A stretch of DNA of 48,184 nt from CAXMNX01 sp964194845. Its GTDB lineage: Bacteria > Pseudomonadota > Alphaproteobacteria > Rhodobacterales > Rhodobacteraceae. This document shows positions 23,388-31,739 of the stretch, one piece after another. The stretch lies in NCBI GenBank assembly GCA_964194845.1, contig CAXMNX010000056.1, forward strand, positions 1 to 48,184. Reading direction: 5' to 3'. The position numbers were made by a program, and so were the translations under genes. Position 1 is the stretch's first letter. The number at the start of each line of letters is the position of its first letter. The notes below the pieces were generated by a model. The model saw nothing but the letters and a program-made list of their open reading frames with translations. It was not told the DNA's origin and made no database searches.

Positions 23388-24895
23388 TTATTTCCGTTCC
23401 GGGCAAAACGGCCAGCATCTTCAGCGGCCATTCTGATTGCCCGGGCTTTAGCTACCGTTTCCTGGTATTCCGCTTCTGGGTCGCTGTCCCAGACAACCCC
23501 GCCACCGGCCTGTATATACAGCTTTTCGTCCTTCAGAACCGCCGTTCTGAGCGCGATGCACATATCCATGTCGCCACCCGCCGAGAAATAACCGACGCCG
23601 CCACCGTAAACACCGCGTTTCTCCGGCTCCAACTCGTCGATAATCTCCATCGCACGCACTTTCGGCGCCCCCGAAACCGTGCCCGCAGGCAGTCCCGCCA
23701 AAAGTGCCGACAACGCGTCATGATCGTCGCTTAGTTCGCCCACGACATTCGAAACGATGTGCATGACGTGCGAATACCGCTCGATCAAAAACTCTTCCGT
23801 GGGCCGAACCGTGCCGATCTTGGCAACGCGCCCGACGTCGTTGCGACCAAGATCGAGCAGCATCAAGTGCTCAGCCAGTTCTTTTTCGTCGGCCAGCAGA
23901 TCGGCTTCGTAAGCGCGGTCTTCGTCCGGCGTGGCACCGCGCGGACGGGTGCCTGCAATTGGGCGGATGGTCACCTCGCTGTCGAACACGCGGACAAGTA
24001 TTTCGGGGCTTGCACCGACAACCTGAAAACCGCCGAAATCAAAATGAAACATAAACGGCGACGGGTTGGTGCGCCTCAGGCTTCGATAAAGCGAAAATGG
24101 TGACAGCGGGAACGGTTGCGACCAGCGCTGCGACGGAACGACCTGGAAGATATCGCCAGCCCTGATGTAATCGCGCGCTTTTTCGACCGCAGCAAGGTAG
24201 TCCGCCTTCGCGAAATTCGACACCGGGTCGGGCGCTTCAAATTCCGCACCAAGATCGCGGTCCGAACCCGGAACCGCGCGATCCAGGTCGCGCACTGCAT
24301 CCATGACACGCTCGGCGGCCTGGGCGTAAGCCGCGCGCGCGTTCAGGCCGGAACCGGCCCAGGCGGGAGCGACCACAATCACCTCGCCCTTAACGCCGTC
24401 CAGGACCGCGACAACCGATGGGCGTAAAAGGACTGCATCTGGCAGGCCCAAAGGATCAGGATTGACGTTCGGCAGGTGTTCGACAAGCCGGATCATATCG
24501 TAGCCCAGATAGCCAAACAGACCGGCCGCGGCGGCTGGCAAATCGGCGGGCAGGTCAATCCGGCTTTCGGCGATAAGCGCGCGAAGCGACTTGAGCGGCG
24601 CCTCACTTTCATCGACAAAAGCACGGCGATCAAACCGGGCGTTGCGGTTAATTCTGGCGGTGTTGCCGCGGCATTCCCAAACCAGATCGGGTTTCATGCC
24701 GACGATGGAATAGCGTCCGCGCACTTCGCCGCCGGTCACGCTTTCCAGCACAAAGGCGTCCGATTTGGCCCCCGTCAGTTTCAGCATCAAAGACACCGGC
24801 GTGTCCAGATCGGCCGCCAGTCTTGTATACACAATCTGGTTTCGCCCGGCTTCGAACCCGGCCACAAAATCGTCGAATGCCGGGAAAAGCGCCAT
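23384..24895 (-). CDS. trpE: Anthranilate synthase component I (TrpE)
   Basis: 503 residues, normal for TrpE. N-terminal domain with the tryptophan-binding LLES-like position (FVLESVTGG), then the chorismate-binding domain: IFQVVPSQRW, PIAGTRPRG, LLDLGRNDVGRV, SGAPKVRAMEII and GVYGGGVGYF. It makes anthranilate from chorismate with the glutamine amidotransferase TrpG, which is not encoded next to it here. Its ATG overlaps the TAA of the upstream ppiD-like gene by one base (TAATG), suggesting co-transcription, so trpE may be driven from the ppiD promoter. Feedback inhibition by tryptophan is expected from the family. Confidence 0.96.
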   Translation of the reverse strand: MALFPAFDDFVAGFEAGRNQIVYTRLAADLDTPVSLMLKLTGAKSDAFVLESVTGGEVRGRYSIVGMKPDLVWECRGNTARINRNARFDRRAFVDESEAPLKSLRALIAESRIDLPADLPAAAAGLFGYLGYDMIRLVEHLPNVNPDPLGLPDAVLLRPSVVAVLDGVKGEVIVVAPAWAGSGLNARAAYAQAAERVMDAVRDLDRAVPGSDRDLGAEFEAPDPVSNFAKADYLAAVEKARDYIRAGDIFQVVPSQRWSQPFPLSPFSLYRSLRRTNPSPFMFHFDFGGFQVVGASPEILVRVFDSEVTIRPIAGTRPRGATPDEDRAYEADLLADEKELAEHLMLLDLGRNDVGRVAKIGTVRPTEEFLIERYSHVMHIVSNVVGELSDDHDALSALLAGLPAGTVSGAPKVRAMEIIDELEPEKRGVYGGGVGYFSAGGDMDMCIALRTAVLKDEKLYIQAGGGVVWDSDPEAEYQETVAKARAIRMAAEDAGRFARNGNN

Positions 24896-26736
24896 TACTG
24901 CATCTGGCTATGCACGGCCGTGAGCGCCGATTGATTGACCGATACTTCGGTGTCTTGCAACAGCGCCTGAATAAATGCATCTAACAGGCCCTGGGAAAGT
25001 TTAACGGTAGTTTCCTGGGAAAATTGCAATCGAACGGCCTGGGCCACAGGCGTCGTCGGATCAGGTGCCCGCATAAAGTCCAGACGGACCAACCACGCGT
25101 TGCCGTCAGCCGCCAATACCCGGACGTCATTGGAATTCATATCAAAAACGGTATTCGTAAACTCAGGCGGCGTCTCTTCGATGAAACCGTCCCGCACAAG
25201 CCCGCGATCGGCCCTGAGCGAAAGCCCCAGCCCGGCCATTTCAGCGCCCTGACGAATCCGGTCCGCCAGATCTTCGGCCCGCCTTGTCAACGCGGCTTCG
25301 GTTTCGCGTGCTTCCCAGCGCGTCACGACCTGGCCGCGAACGTCTTCAAACGGGATCTGCGATGGTGGTTCGATGTTGTCCAGAACAAGCGCGAAAATGC
25401 CGCCATCATCCAAACCGGCAACCTCGGCAAATCCACCAACCTCTGCGCGAAGGGCTGCCGCTCGGAAATCCTCATATCCTGCGATGCCGTCGGTCATGCC
25501 TTCGCGCCATTCGATGCTGCCGGTCTGCATGTCGGTCCGTTCGGCCAGTTGTGCGATGCTTGCGCCGCCGGCCAACAGATCTTCAACCTGGCTCAGACTA
25601 TCGGCGATGATCCGGCGCGCGCGATCGGCCGCGGCCTCGGCCTCAAGGTCGGCGCGGGCATCTTCGAAACTGATCTCCTGTGCGGCCAGAACCGCGTTCA
25701 TCCGATAAATCGCGGGCCCAAATGGCGAAGGCAGCGGCCCGACAACGCCGGGTCCGGTCAGCGCAAATATGTCCGCACCGGCTTCGCCCAGATCCGCGAC
25801 TGCGACATCACCCAGGTCGGCGTCTTCAAGATCGAGGCCGCGTTCTGCGATCAGGTCGTCGAAGGTAACGTCGCCTGCGTCAAATCGCGCTTTGGCGGAT
25901 CGGGCTTCGGTGTCGTCGGCAAAGGCAAGCCGCTCGACAAGGCGGCGCTCGGGCTGAACGAACTGGTCAATCCGAGAGGCATAAAGCTCGCGCAGACGCG
26001 CGTCGTCGACCTCGATCTGATCAACGATCATGTCGGGCGTCAGCCAGGCGTATTGAATGACGCGCGTTTCATCTTGGGTGAAAAATTCTGCGTTATCCCG
26101 ATGAAACTGCCGAAGCACAGTGTCCGATGGATCCGGCAGCGGAACCTCAAGGTCGTCGGCCGTAAGTCGCGCCCACGTCACATCGCGGGTCTCGCGGGCG
26201 TAGTTGAAAAGCGTATCGATGAATAAATCCGGGGTTTGAACGCCGTCCAGAACGGCGCGGCGCAGAATGCCAGTGGAAACGTCGCTGCGAACGCGGTTTT
26301 CAAACTCGCCCACGCTTATGCCGTTTTGTCGAAGCGCAAGCTCATAGGTCTCGCGGCTAAAATCGCCCGATAACCCTTGAAAAGCTGAACTTCGGGTAAT
26401 CTCTCGGCTGACATTTTCGTCACCGATCGAGATGCCGGCGTCCGCGGCTGCGTTGGCCATCGCGACGTCGCGGATGACTTGCGCCAAAGCGGATCGGTCG
26501 AAACCAAGCGCGCGGGCCTGTTGAATGGTCAGCGATTGACCGGTGAGCCGCTCGTAACTTTGCGCCTGATTTTCAAGCGCGCGGGCGTATGTCTGATAGT
26601 CAATTTCGGTGTCGCCGACCGTCGCGACTGCGCGTGCAGAACCGCCGAAATTGGTCAGGCCAAAACCACCAAGACCCGCGATAAGCAGCGCCATCATGAT
26701 CCATACGAATAGGTTCGAAGCCTTTTTCTTAGCCAT
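24895..26736 (-). CDS. PpiD-like periplasmic folding factor (SurA-N/PpiC-type peptidyl-prolyl isomerase)
   Basis: 613 residues with PpiD layout: a short basic N-terminus (MAKKK), one membrane anchor (about residues 9-30), a SurA_N-like chaperone region (about 40-190) and a PpiC-type domain, here weakly conserved (about 240-370), then a long C-terminal helical part. It should sit in the inner membrane facing the periplasm and assist newly exported outer-membrane or periplasmic proteins. The parvulin core lacks a clear set of catalytic residues, so chaperone action may dominate. The ATG at 26736 has GGGACG upstream; one at 26751 is also possible. trpE follows directly with a one-base overlap. 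Confidence 0.88.
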   Translation of the reverse strand: MAKKKASNLFVWIMMALLIAGLGGFGLTNFGGSARAVATVGDTEIDYQTYARALENQAQSYERLTGQSLTIQQARALGFDRSALAQVIRDVAMANAAADAGISIGDENVSREITRSSAFQGLSGDFSRETYELALRQNGISVGEFENRVRSDVSTGILRRAVLDGVQTPDLFIDTLFNYARETRDVTWARLTADDLEVPLPDPSDTVLRQFHRDNAEFFTQDETRVIQYAWLTPDMIVDQIEVDDARLRELYASRIDQFVQPERRLVERLAFADDTEARSAKARFDAGDVTFDDLIAERGLDLEDADLGDVAVADLGEAGADIFALTGPGVVGPLPSPFGPAIYRMNAVLAAQEISFEDARADLEAEAAADRARRIIADSLSQVEDLLAGGASIAQLAERTDMQTGSIEWREGMTDGIAGYEDFRAAALRAEVGGFAEVAGLDDGGIFALVLDNIEPPSQIPFEDVRGQVVTRWEARETEAALTRRAEDLADRIRQGAEMAGLGLSLRADRGLVRDGFIEETPPEFTNTVFDMNSNDVRVLAADGNAWLVRLDFMRAPDPTTPVAQAVRLQFSQETTVKLSQGLLDAFIQALLQDTEVSVNQSALTAVHSQMQ

Positions 26737-26805
26737 ATGCGTGCGTCCCATTTGACCGGTCGCGACTTCCTACGCGAGCCACTGGGGCAGGGCAAGGGTC
26801 GCGGG

Positions 26806-27978
26806 CTAACTCCCTAAGTTGGCAAGGCGATTGGCGAGTTTCTTGATCCCTGCCTCGTCAATATTCGCGAAAGCGATGCGCAGACAATCTGCGCCAAGCG
26901 GATCGTGAACCGGCGTGAACATCGTGCCCGGAAGTGCGAGAATGCCGGTGTCGATAACCAGCCGTCGCGCAAGTTCGTCGGACGGTTCATCAAACGGATG
27001 GCGGACATAGGCGAAATAGGCACCGGAACATAGGATTTTCCAGCCTTCCAGCCCACCCAGTTCGGTGTCAATTGCCGCGCGGCGCGCAAGTATCTCAGCG
27101 CGTTCGCCTGCAAGCCATTGGCGCAGGTTTTGCATCCCCCACAAAGCCGCCAGCTGTCCAAGCTGGTTTGGACAGATTGCCACCGTATCGAGAAATTTTT
27201 CAACCTGCGACAACCGTTCCGGCGACGCCACCATCGCGCCGACACGATGACCAGTCAGCCGATAGGCTTTTGAGAATGAGTAAAGCTGGATCAGCGTGTC
27301 GCGCCATTCGGCATCCGCTAAAAGACCGTGCGGCGCGCCGTTCTGGCTGTGAAAATCGCGATACGTCTCGTCAACAATCAGCGCGATCCCGGCCTCACGA
27401 CAAAGTTCATAAAATGCGCGGACGGTTTCGGCCGGGTATTCCGCGCCGGTGGGGTTGTTGGGCGTGACAAGGACAATCGCGCGCGTGCGGTCCGTCACAA
27501 GTGCGCGTGCCGCTTCGGCGTCCGGGACCATCCCCGATCCACATGGCAGCGTGACCGTGTGAATGCCAGACATATCCAGCCACATTTTATGGTTAAAATA
27601 CCAAGGCGTTGGAAGGATAACTTCATCAGATTTTCCGGCCAACGTTGACATGGCCGCAACAAATGCCTGGTTGCATCCTGATGTGATCGCGACGTCACTT
27701 GCGGAAATGTCACCGCCATAACAATCGGACCACTCGCGCGCGACTTCCGACCGAAGATCGGGCAGACCCAGAACCGGACCGTATAAATGCGCCGTGGGCA
27801 CCTCGACCGCGAATCTCGCAATCGCCTGGCGAAGCGCGTCCGGCGGCGGATCAACCGGTGCGGCCTGGCTGACGTTGATCAACGGGCGGTCTGCGGGGAA
27901 ACTGATGCCATCAATCCAGCGCCGGGCTTCCATCACTGGTGGTGCCTCGGTGGCAGCCATGGCCGGGTTGATCAGCAC
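26806..27978 (-). CDS. Class I/II PLP-dependent aminotransferase
   Basis: 390 residues of fold type I. Visible are the PLP-stacking region VAITSGCNQAF, NNPTGAEYPA with the Asn that contacts the cofactor, DETYRDF with the pyridine-binding Asp, and the Schiff-base lysine in LYSFSKAYRLTGHRVG. Substrate is not evident: aspartate/tyrosine-type and kynurenine-type enzymes share this pattern. It is 69 bases from the ppiD-like start and 6 bases from the gpt stop, all on the minus strand. A protein start at MLINPAMAATE has an alternative internal Met at residue 7. Confidence 0.9.
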   Translation of the reverse strand: MLINPAMAATEAPPVMEARRWIDGISFPADRPLINVSQAAPVDPPPDALRQAIARFAVEVPTAHLYGPVLGLPDLRSEVAREWSDCYGGDISASDVAITSGCNQAFVAAMSTLAGKSDEVILPTPWYFNHKMWLDMSGIHTVTLPCGSGMVPDAEAARALVTDRTRAIVLVTPNNPTGAEYPAETVRAFYELCREAGIALIVDETYRDFHSQNGAPHGLLADAEWRDTLIQLYSFSKAYRLTGHRVGAMVASPERLSQVEKFLDTVAICPNQLGQLAALWGMQNLRQWLAGERAEILARRAAIDTELGGLEGWKILCSGAYFAYVRHPFDEPSDELARRLVIDTGILALPGTMFTPVHDPLGADCLRIAFANIDEAGIKKLANRLANLGS

Positions 27979-27984
27979 GCTACG

Positions 27985-28497
27985 CTAGTCCTTGCCGCGA
28001 TAGGGCTCGACATATTGCAAGGCCATATCCCAGGGAAAAAATATCCAGGTGTCCTGGCTGACCCCGGTTATGAATGTATTTACCATCGGTTCGCCCTGGG
28101 GCTTGGCATAGACAGTGGCGTAGTGGGCGTTGGGATAAAGATCGCGTACCAGCCCCAGGGTTTTGCCGCTGTCGACCAGATCGTCGATGATCAGAATGCC
28201 GGTGGCGTCGCCCATCATCTCTTTATTTGGCGACTTCAGGATTTCGGCCTCGGATTGCGACTGATGGTCGTAGGATTTAACGCTGATCGTATCGACGGTG
28301 CGCACATCCAGTTCGCGCGCAATGATCATCGCTGGCGCCATGCCGCCACGGGTGATAGCGACGATTGCCCGCCACGCCCCGTCGTCGGGCCCATGTCCGT
28401 CCAGGCGCCAGGCGAGCGCGCGCGCGTCGCGATGGATCTGATCCCAACTGACGTGAAATCCTTTTTCGTGTGGCAGGCGGTCGGTCATCGGCGTCAA
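27985..28497 (-). CDS. gpt: Xanthine phosphoribosyltransferase (Gpt)
   Basis: 170 residues. The PRPP-binding motif ILIIDDLVDSGKT, the RGG element in ITRGGMAPAMI, and the C-terminal WIFFPWDM are as in Gpt enzymes that convert xanthine and guanine to XMP and GMP. Cytoplasmic purine salvage. The ATG overlaps the fabI stop by four bases, so it is translated from the fabI transcript. The purine-ureide genes 5 kb upstream are on the other strand and need not be linked. Confidence 0.93.
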   Translation of the reverse strand: MTPMTDRLPHEKGFHVSWDQIHRDARALAWRLDGHGPDDGAWRAIVAITRGGMAPAMIIARELDVRTVDTISVKSYDHQSQSEAEILKSPNKEMMGDATGILIIDDLVDSGKTLGLVRDLYPNAHYATVYAKPQGEPMVNTFITGVSQDTWIFFPWDMALQYVEPYRGKD

Positions 28498-29306
28498 TCT
28501 TTCTTTTCGTAGGTCATGTCGGGTGCATCGAGCGCCTTCATGCCGACCACATGGTAGCCGCTATCCACATGATGAATTTCGCCGGTGACACCGCGCGAAA
28601 GATCAGAAAGCAGGTATAGCGCCGCACCGCCGACATCCTCGATCGAGACGTTCCGGCGTAGCGGCGAATTGTACTCGTTCCACTTCATGATGTAGCGAAA
28701 ATCGCCAATGCCGCTGGCCGCCAGAGTTTTGATGGTGCCCGCGCTGATTGCATTACAGCGAATGCCGTCTGTGCCAAGGTCTTCGGCAATGTAGCGCACC
28801 GAAGCTTCAAGCGCGGCCTTGCAAAGGCCCATGACATTATAGTGCGGCATGACTTTTTCCGCCCCATAGTAGGTTAGCGTCAAAAGCGAACCGCCGTCCG
28901 GCATCATATCGGCGGCGCGGCGGCATATCGCGGTGAAGGAAAACACCGAGATGTCCATCGACATCGCGAAATTGTCGCGAGTTGTATCGACATAACGGCC
29001 GCGCAATTGGTTTTTGTCCGAAAATCCGATGGCATGGACGACAAAGTCCAGTTTTCCCCAGCGATCTTTGACCGTTTGGAACAGCGCGTCGATAGACGCC
29101 CCGTCGCCCACGTCGCAGGGCAATACAAAGTCTGAACCAAGCTGGGCTGCCAATGGCTCGACCCGTTTTTTCAGTGCGTCGCCCTGATAAGAAAAGACCA
29201 GCTCGGCGCCTTCGGCTGCGACCGCTTTTGCGATGCCCCAGGCAATGGATTTGTCGTTGGCCAGTCCCATGATGAGACCACGCTTGCCCGCCATAAGTCC
29301 CGGCAT
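28494..29306 (-). CDS. fabI: Enoyl-[acyl-carrier-protein] reductase, NADH (FabI)
   Basis: 270 residues. Atypical SDR of fatty-acid synthesis: cofactor region MGLANDKSIAWGIA (about 13-26), catalytic Tyr156 and Lys163 in YNVMGLCK, the upstream Tyr146-Tyr147 pair, and AISAGTIKTLAASGI. It performs the last reduction of the elongation cycle on enoyl-ACP. The gene is divergent from pdxH, with 83 bases between the starts, an arrangement I associate with Rhodobacterales. Its stop overlaps the gpt start. Confidence 0.96.
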   Translation of the reverse strand: MPGLMAGKRGLIMGLANDKSIAWGIAKAVAAEGAELVFSYQGDALKKRVEPLAAQLGSDFVLPCDVGDGASIDALFQTVKDRWGKLDFVVHAIGFSDKNQLRGRYVDTTRDNFAMSMDISVFSFTAICRRAADMMPDGGSLLTLTYYGAEKVMPHYNVMGLCKAALEASVRYIAEDLGTDGIRCNAISAGTIKTLAASGIGDFRYIMKWNEYNSPLRRNVSIEDVGGAALYLLSDLSRGVTGEIHHVDSGYHVVGMKALDAPDMTYEKKD

Positions 29307-29389
29307 CCTGACCTTGTCCTTCGTCCCGTTTACGGTGCGTCGGGTCTATGTCATCAAGGGGGACGCTTCAAGTGCAGGGAGGCCCGGAC

Positions 29390-29995
29390 ATGGCCGCGCG
29401 TTCTGGAATTTTCGACGGCGACAATCCGATCACGATCATCCGGCGGTGGCAGGAAGAAGCCTGGGCCACCGAACCCAACGATGCAAATGCTATGGCGCTT
29501 GCCACCGTCGATACTACCGGGCTGCCGAATGTCAGAATGGTGCTGCTTAAGGAAATCGAGGATGATGGCTTTGTTTTCTTTACGAACTATGAAAGCGCCA
29601 AGGGGATTGATTTGGCAGCAACCGAAAAGGCTGCATTCGTAATGCATTGGAAGTCATTGCGCAGACAGGTTCGGGTGCGGGGGACAGTGACGTGCGAAGA
29701 CGGCGCGCAAGCCGACGCCTACTACCAAAGCCGACCACTTCAAAGCCGGATCGGTGCCTGGGCGTCTGCCCAGTCTCGCCCGCTTGCATCGCGCGAAGCA
29801 CTGGTGGCCGCGGTCGCAAAAATGGGACTGCGGCATGGAACACACCCGGAGCGGCCGCCATACTGGGGCGGGTTTCGGATCACCGCGGTCGAAATCGAGT
29901 TATGGGCCGACGGCGCATTTCGGTTGCATGACCGATTTCGCTGGATCAGATCGGGCGACGGGCGTGCCTGGCAAGCAACACGGCTTGCTCCTTAG
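29390..29995 (+). CDS. pdxH: Pyridoxamine 5'-phosphate oxidase (PdxH)
   Basis: 201 residues. FMN-binding split-barrel enzyme that oxidises pyridoxine/pyridoxamine 5'-phosphate to PLP. Signature segments: VRMVLLKEIEDDGFVFFTNYESAKG (read in parts), FHW-equivalent FVMHWKSLRRQVRV, and the C-terminal WGGFRITAVEIELW with RLHDRF. The ATG at 29390 has a near-perfect ribosome site (AGGGAGG, 7 bases away); the frame extends to 29348 without one. It is divergent from fabI. Several PLP enzymes occur in this window but no direct link is implied. Confidence 0.95.
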   Translation: MAARSGIFDGDNPITIIRRWQEEAWATEPNDANAMALATVDTTGLPNVRMVLLKEIEDDGFVFFTNYESAKGIDLAATEKAAFVMHWKSLRRQVRVRGTVTCEDGAQADAYYQSRPLQSRIGAWASAQSRPLASREALVAAVAKMGLRHGTHPERPPYWGGFRITAVEIELWADGAFRLHDRFRWIRSGDGRAWQATRLAP

Positions 29996-30096
29996 TGGCT
30001 ATTTCCGGCAATTCCTTGTAATTTGGGATCTTTAACCTTGCAATATCGCGGGGGCTTGCCTCAGACTGACGGCCAAAAGGGCCTAAGGCTCGAGGG

Positions 30097-30645
30097 ATGT
30101 TGTTGATGATGTCGGACGCCGAGAAAGACGGGACACGTGTCTCGGGCACCGTAAAGTGGTTTGACCCGACCAAGGGTTTTGGCTTCGTCGTCGCGAGCGA
30201 GGGCGGGCCGGATATCCTGTTGCACGCCAATGTGCTTAGAAATTTCGGACAGTCCTCGGTCGCCGACGCGGCCGGCATCGAGGTGATCGTGCAGGAAACT
30301 GCGCGCGGCATTCAGGCGGTTGAGGTGCTTCATATCGAGCCGCCCGTGGGCGAAGAGATTGAAGATCCCGAATCCCCAGGTGCCGAGATCGCCGAACCGG
30401 TAGACCTGTCGCTACCGCTGGAACCGGCGCGGGTCAAATGGTTCGACAAGGCGAAAGGCTTTGGCTTTGCAAATGTCTTTGGCCGCGACGAAGATGTGTT
30501 TCTGCACATCGAAGTATTGCGACGTTCGGGACTGGCGGATTTACAACCGGGCGAGGCGGTTTCATTGCGGGTGGTCGACGGAAAGCGCGGACGAATGGCG
30601 ACGCAGGTTACGAGTTGGGAAGCGGCATTAAAGCACGACGAGTGA
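30097..30645 (+). CDS. Tandem cold-shock-domain protein
   Basis: 182 residues (from the first ATG) with two cold-shock domains: about 14-78 and 112-178. Each has RNP1-like KGFGFV or KGFGFA and RNP2-like DILLHANVL or DVFLHIEVL; an acidic, proline-containing linker joins them. It should bind single-stranded nucleic acid and act as an RNA chaperone. Three ATGs are possible (30097, 30106, 30109): GAGGGA lies best for 30106, AAGG for 30097. The double-domain form joined to a DUF192 gene is common in Rhodobacterales. The TGA overlaps the GTG of the next gene. Confidence 0.93.
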   Translation: MLLMMSDAEKDGTRVSGTVKWFDPTKGFGFVVASEGGPDILLHANVLRNFGQSSVADAAGIEVIVQETARGIQAVEVLHIEPPVGEEIEDPESPGAEIAEPVDLSLPLEPARVKWFDKAKGFGFANVFGRDEDVFLHIEVLRRSGLADLQPGEAVSLRVVDGKRGRMATQVTSWEAALKHDE

Positions 30646-31115
30646 TTCGAGCGCGCATTTCAGCAATTTTGATATCGGTCTTCGCACCCTGCATTGCGAT
30701 TGCGGCGTGCGATTTGGATCGCGTCGATATCCGCGGCGATTGGGGGCAGGCACGTTTCACGATCGAAGTTGCCGACGATATTGAAGAACGGTCGCTGGGC
30801 CTGATGCACCGCGAAAACCTTCCGACCGGCGCGGGAATGTTGTTCGCTTACGACGAACCACAACGCGTCGTTTTTTGGATGAAAAATACGCTGATCCCGC
30901 TGGATATGTTATTCGTGGATGCCACCGGCCTTGTGACACGCATTCATGAAAACGCGGTCCCGCAGGACCTTACGCAAATCGAAGGCGGTCGTCAGGTCAT
31001 GTTCGTGCTCGAGATCAACGGCGGACTTGCGCGGCGGTTGGGTATCGTTGAAGGCAGCGAGCTTCGCCACCCGATAATTGGTGCGGATGCTGTGTGGCCC
31101 TGCAACGACGGCTGA
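30642..31115 (+). CDS. DUF192 exported protein
   Basis: 157 residues: an N-terminal signal peptide (MIRARISAILISVFAPCIAIAA) and one DUF192 domain with RSLGLMHRENLPTGAGMLF, VVFWMKNTLIPLDMLFVD and the C-terminal EI.GG segment. The function of DUF192 is unknown; the fold is a small beta barrel, and the protein should be periplasmic. The start is the GTG at 30642, which overlaps the stop of the cold-shock gene (GTGA). No ATG fits, and a frame to 30438 only shadows the upstream gene. A lipobox is not convincing (IAAC occurs at the cleavage region, so lipidation is possible). Confidence 0.88.
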   Translation: MIRARISAILISVFAPCIAIAACDLDRVDIRGDWGQARFTIEVADDIEERSLGLMHRENLPTGAGMLFAYDEPQRVVFWMKNTLIPLDMLFVDATGLVTRIHENAVPQDLTQIEGGRQVMFVLEINGGLARRLGIVEGSELRHPIIGADAVWPCNDG

Positions 31116-31163
31116 TTATTCGCCATTGCGCGGATCGCGCGAAGTGACTAATCACTGCCGCGT

Positions 31164-31240
31164 CGGGGCGTGGCGCAGTCTGGTAGCGCACCTGTTTTGG
31201 GAACAGGGGGTCGTGAGTTCGAATCTCTCCGCCCCGACCA
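31164..31240 (+). tRNA. tRNA-Pro(UGG)
   Basis: 77 bases with encoded CCA. Acceptor stem CGGGGCG/CGCCCCG; anticodon stem CCTGT/ACAGG with loop TTTGGGA gives anticodon TGG at 31198-31200; T loop GTTCGAAT. All arms pair normally. It lies between the DUF192 gene and nrdJ. Confidence 0.97.
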
Positions 31241-31268
31241 TCTGAACAAAATGTCAAATCCTGCGAGG

Positions 31269-31295
31269 TGCCGGCGCAATCTTTTCGGCATTTTT
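31269..31295 (+). terminator. Possible terminator after tRNA-Pro
   Basis: A short stem TGCCG/CGGCA with a 12-nt loop is followed at once by five T residues, 28 bases after the tRNA. The stem is only 5 bp, so confidence is low, but position and T run fit the end of the tRNA transcript. Confidence 0.4.
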
Positions 31296-31550
31296 GATGT
31301 GTGGTGTCGCGCTGTTTCCTGTGCGTGCAACCGCGCAGAAACCCTCAACGCTCAGTCCAAAGATGAAAAACGTCCGGCAAACGCCTGACATATCGTCTCC
31401 TTTTCGGTTGTCGAATTGCGACGGACAAGCGACCGGCATCCACCGCTATTTGCCGGATCGCCGCCAATCAAAAAAACTATCACTGATGCGTGATTTTTCC
31501 GTTGACGTTTGGGTGCATCCTACGACAGGGTGTGTAGGCCGGTCAGGATA

Positions 31551-31566
31551 CCACAACATATAGTGG
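31551..31566. promoter_or_regulatory. NrdR-box-like operator upstream of nrdJ
   Basis: CCACAACATATAGTGG is an imperfect palindrome that closely follows the NrdR box (ACAC-AT-rich-GTGT form). NrdR is the repressor of ribonucleotide reductase genes in many bacteria. The site overlaps TATAGT, a fair -10 element, so binding could block the polymerase. Boxes usually come in pairs about three helical turns apart; I find no clear second copy. Confidence 0.6.
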
Positions 31567-31739
31567 TTGCGGCAAAAGGACGAAAATCAATCCGAACGCG
31601 CTCCCCCAAGGGCGATGTTGCGGGCCACTTAACTGGGCCGCACGCCGGTGATTTTTGTCCGCCGCACCTGACCGGCACAAATGACGAGGCAGAGTAGGCC
31701 AGAAGGCACGCTCAATAAAAAGAAACGGAAGCGGGGCAC

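Larger units (their letters stand above)
31241..31739 (+). other. nrdJ upstream region, 499 bases without a gene
   Basis: I see no coding sequence here: the longest frames lack family features and ribosome sites. It holds the possible tRNA terminator, a TTGACG hexamer at 31502-31507 that could be a -35 element (no good -10 at the usual distance), an NrdR-box-like palindrome at 31551-31566 with TATAGT inside it, and about 170 bases of leader before the nrdJ ATG. The length of this leader suggests regulated transcription of nrdJ. Confidence 0.6.

Noticed and set aside
25024..26226. 400-codon plus-strand frame across the ppiD-like gene.
   Set aside because: It is a shadow of a G+C-rich coding region; the minus-strand protein has clear domain structure and neighbours.
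31537..31556. Possible cobalamin riboswitch before nrdJ: GTCAGGATACC resembles the core of the B12 box.
   Set aside because: The downstream half of the box does not match, and the other conserved riboswitch blocks are absent upstream. A short chance match is more likely.
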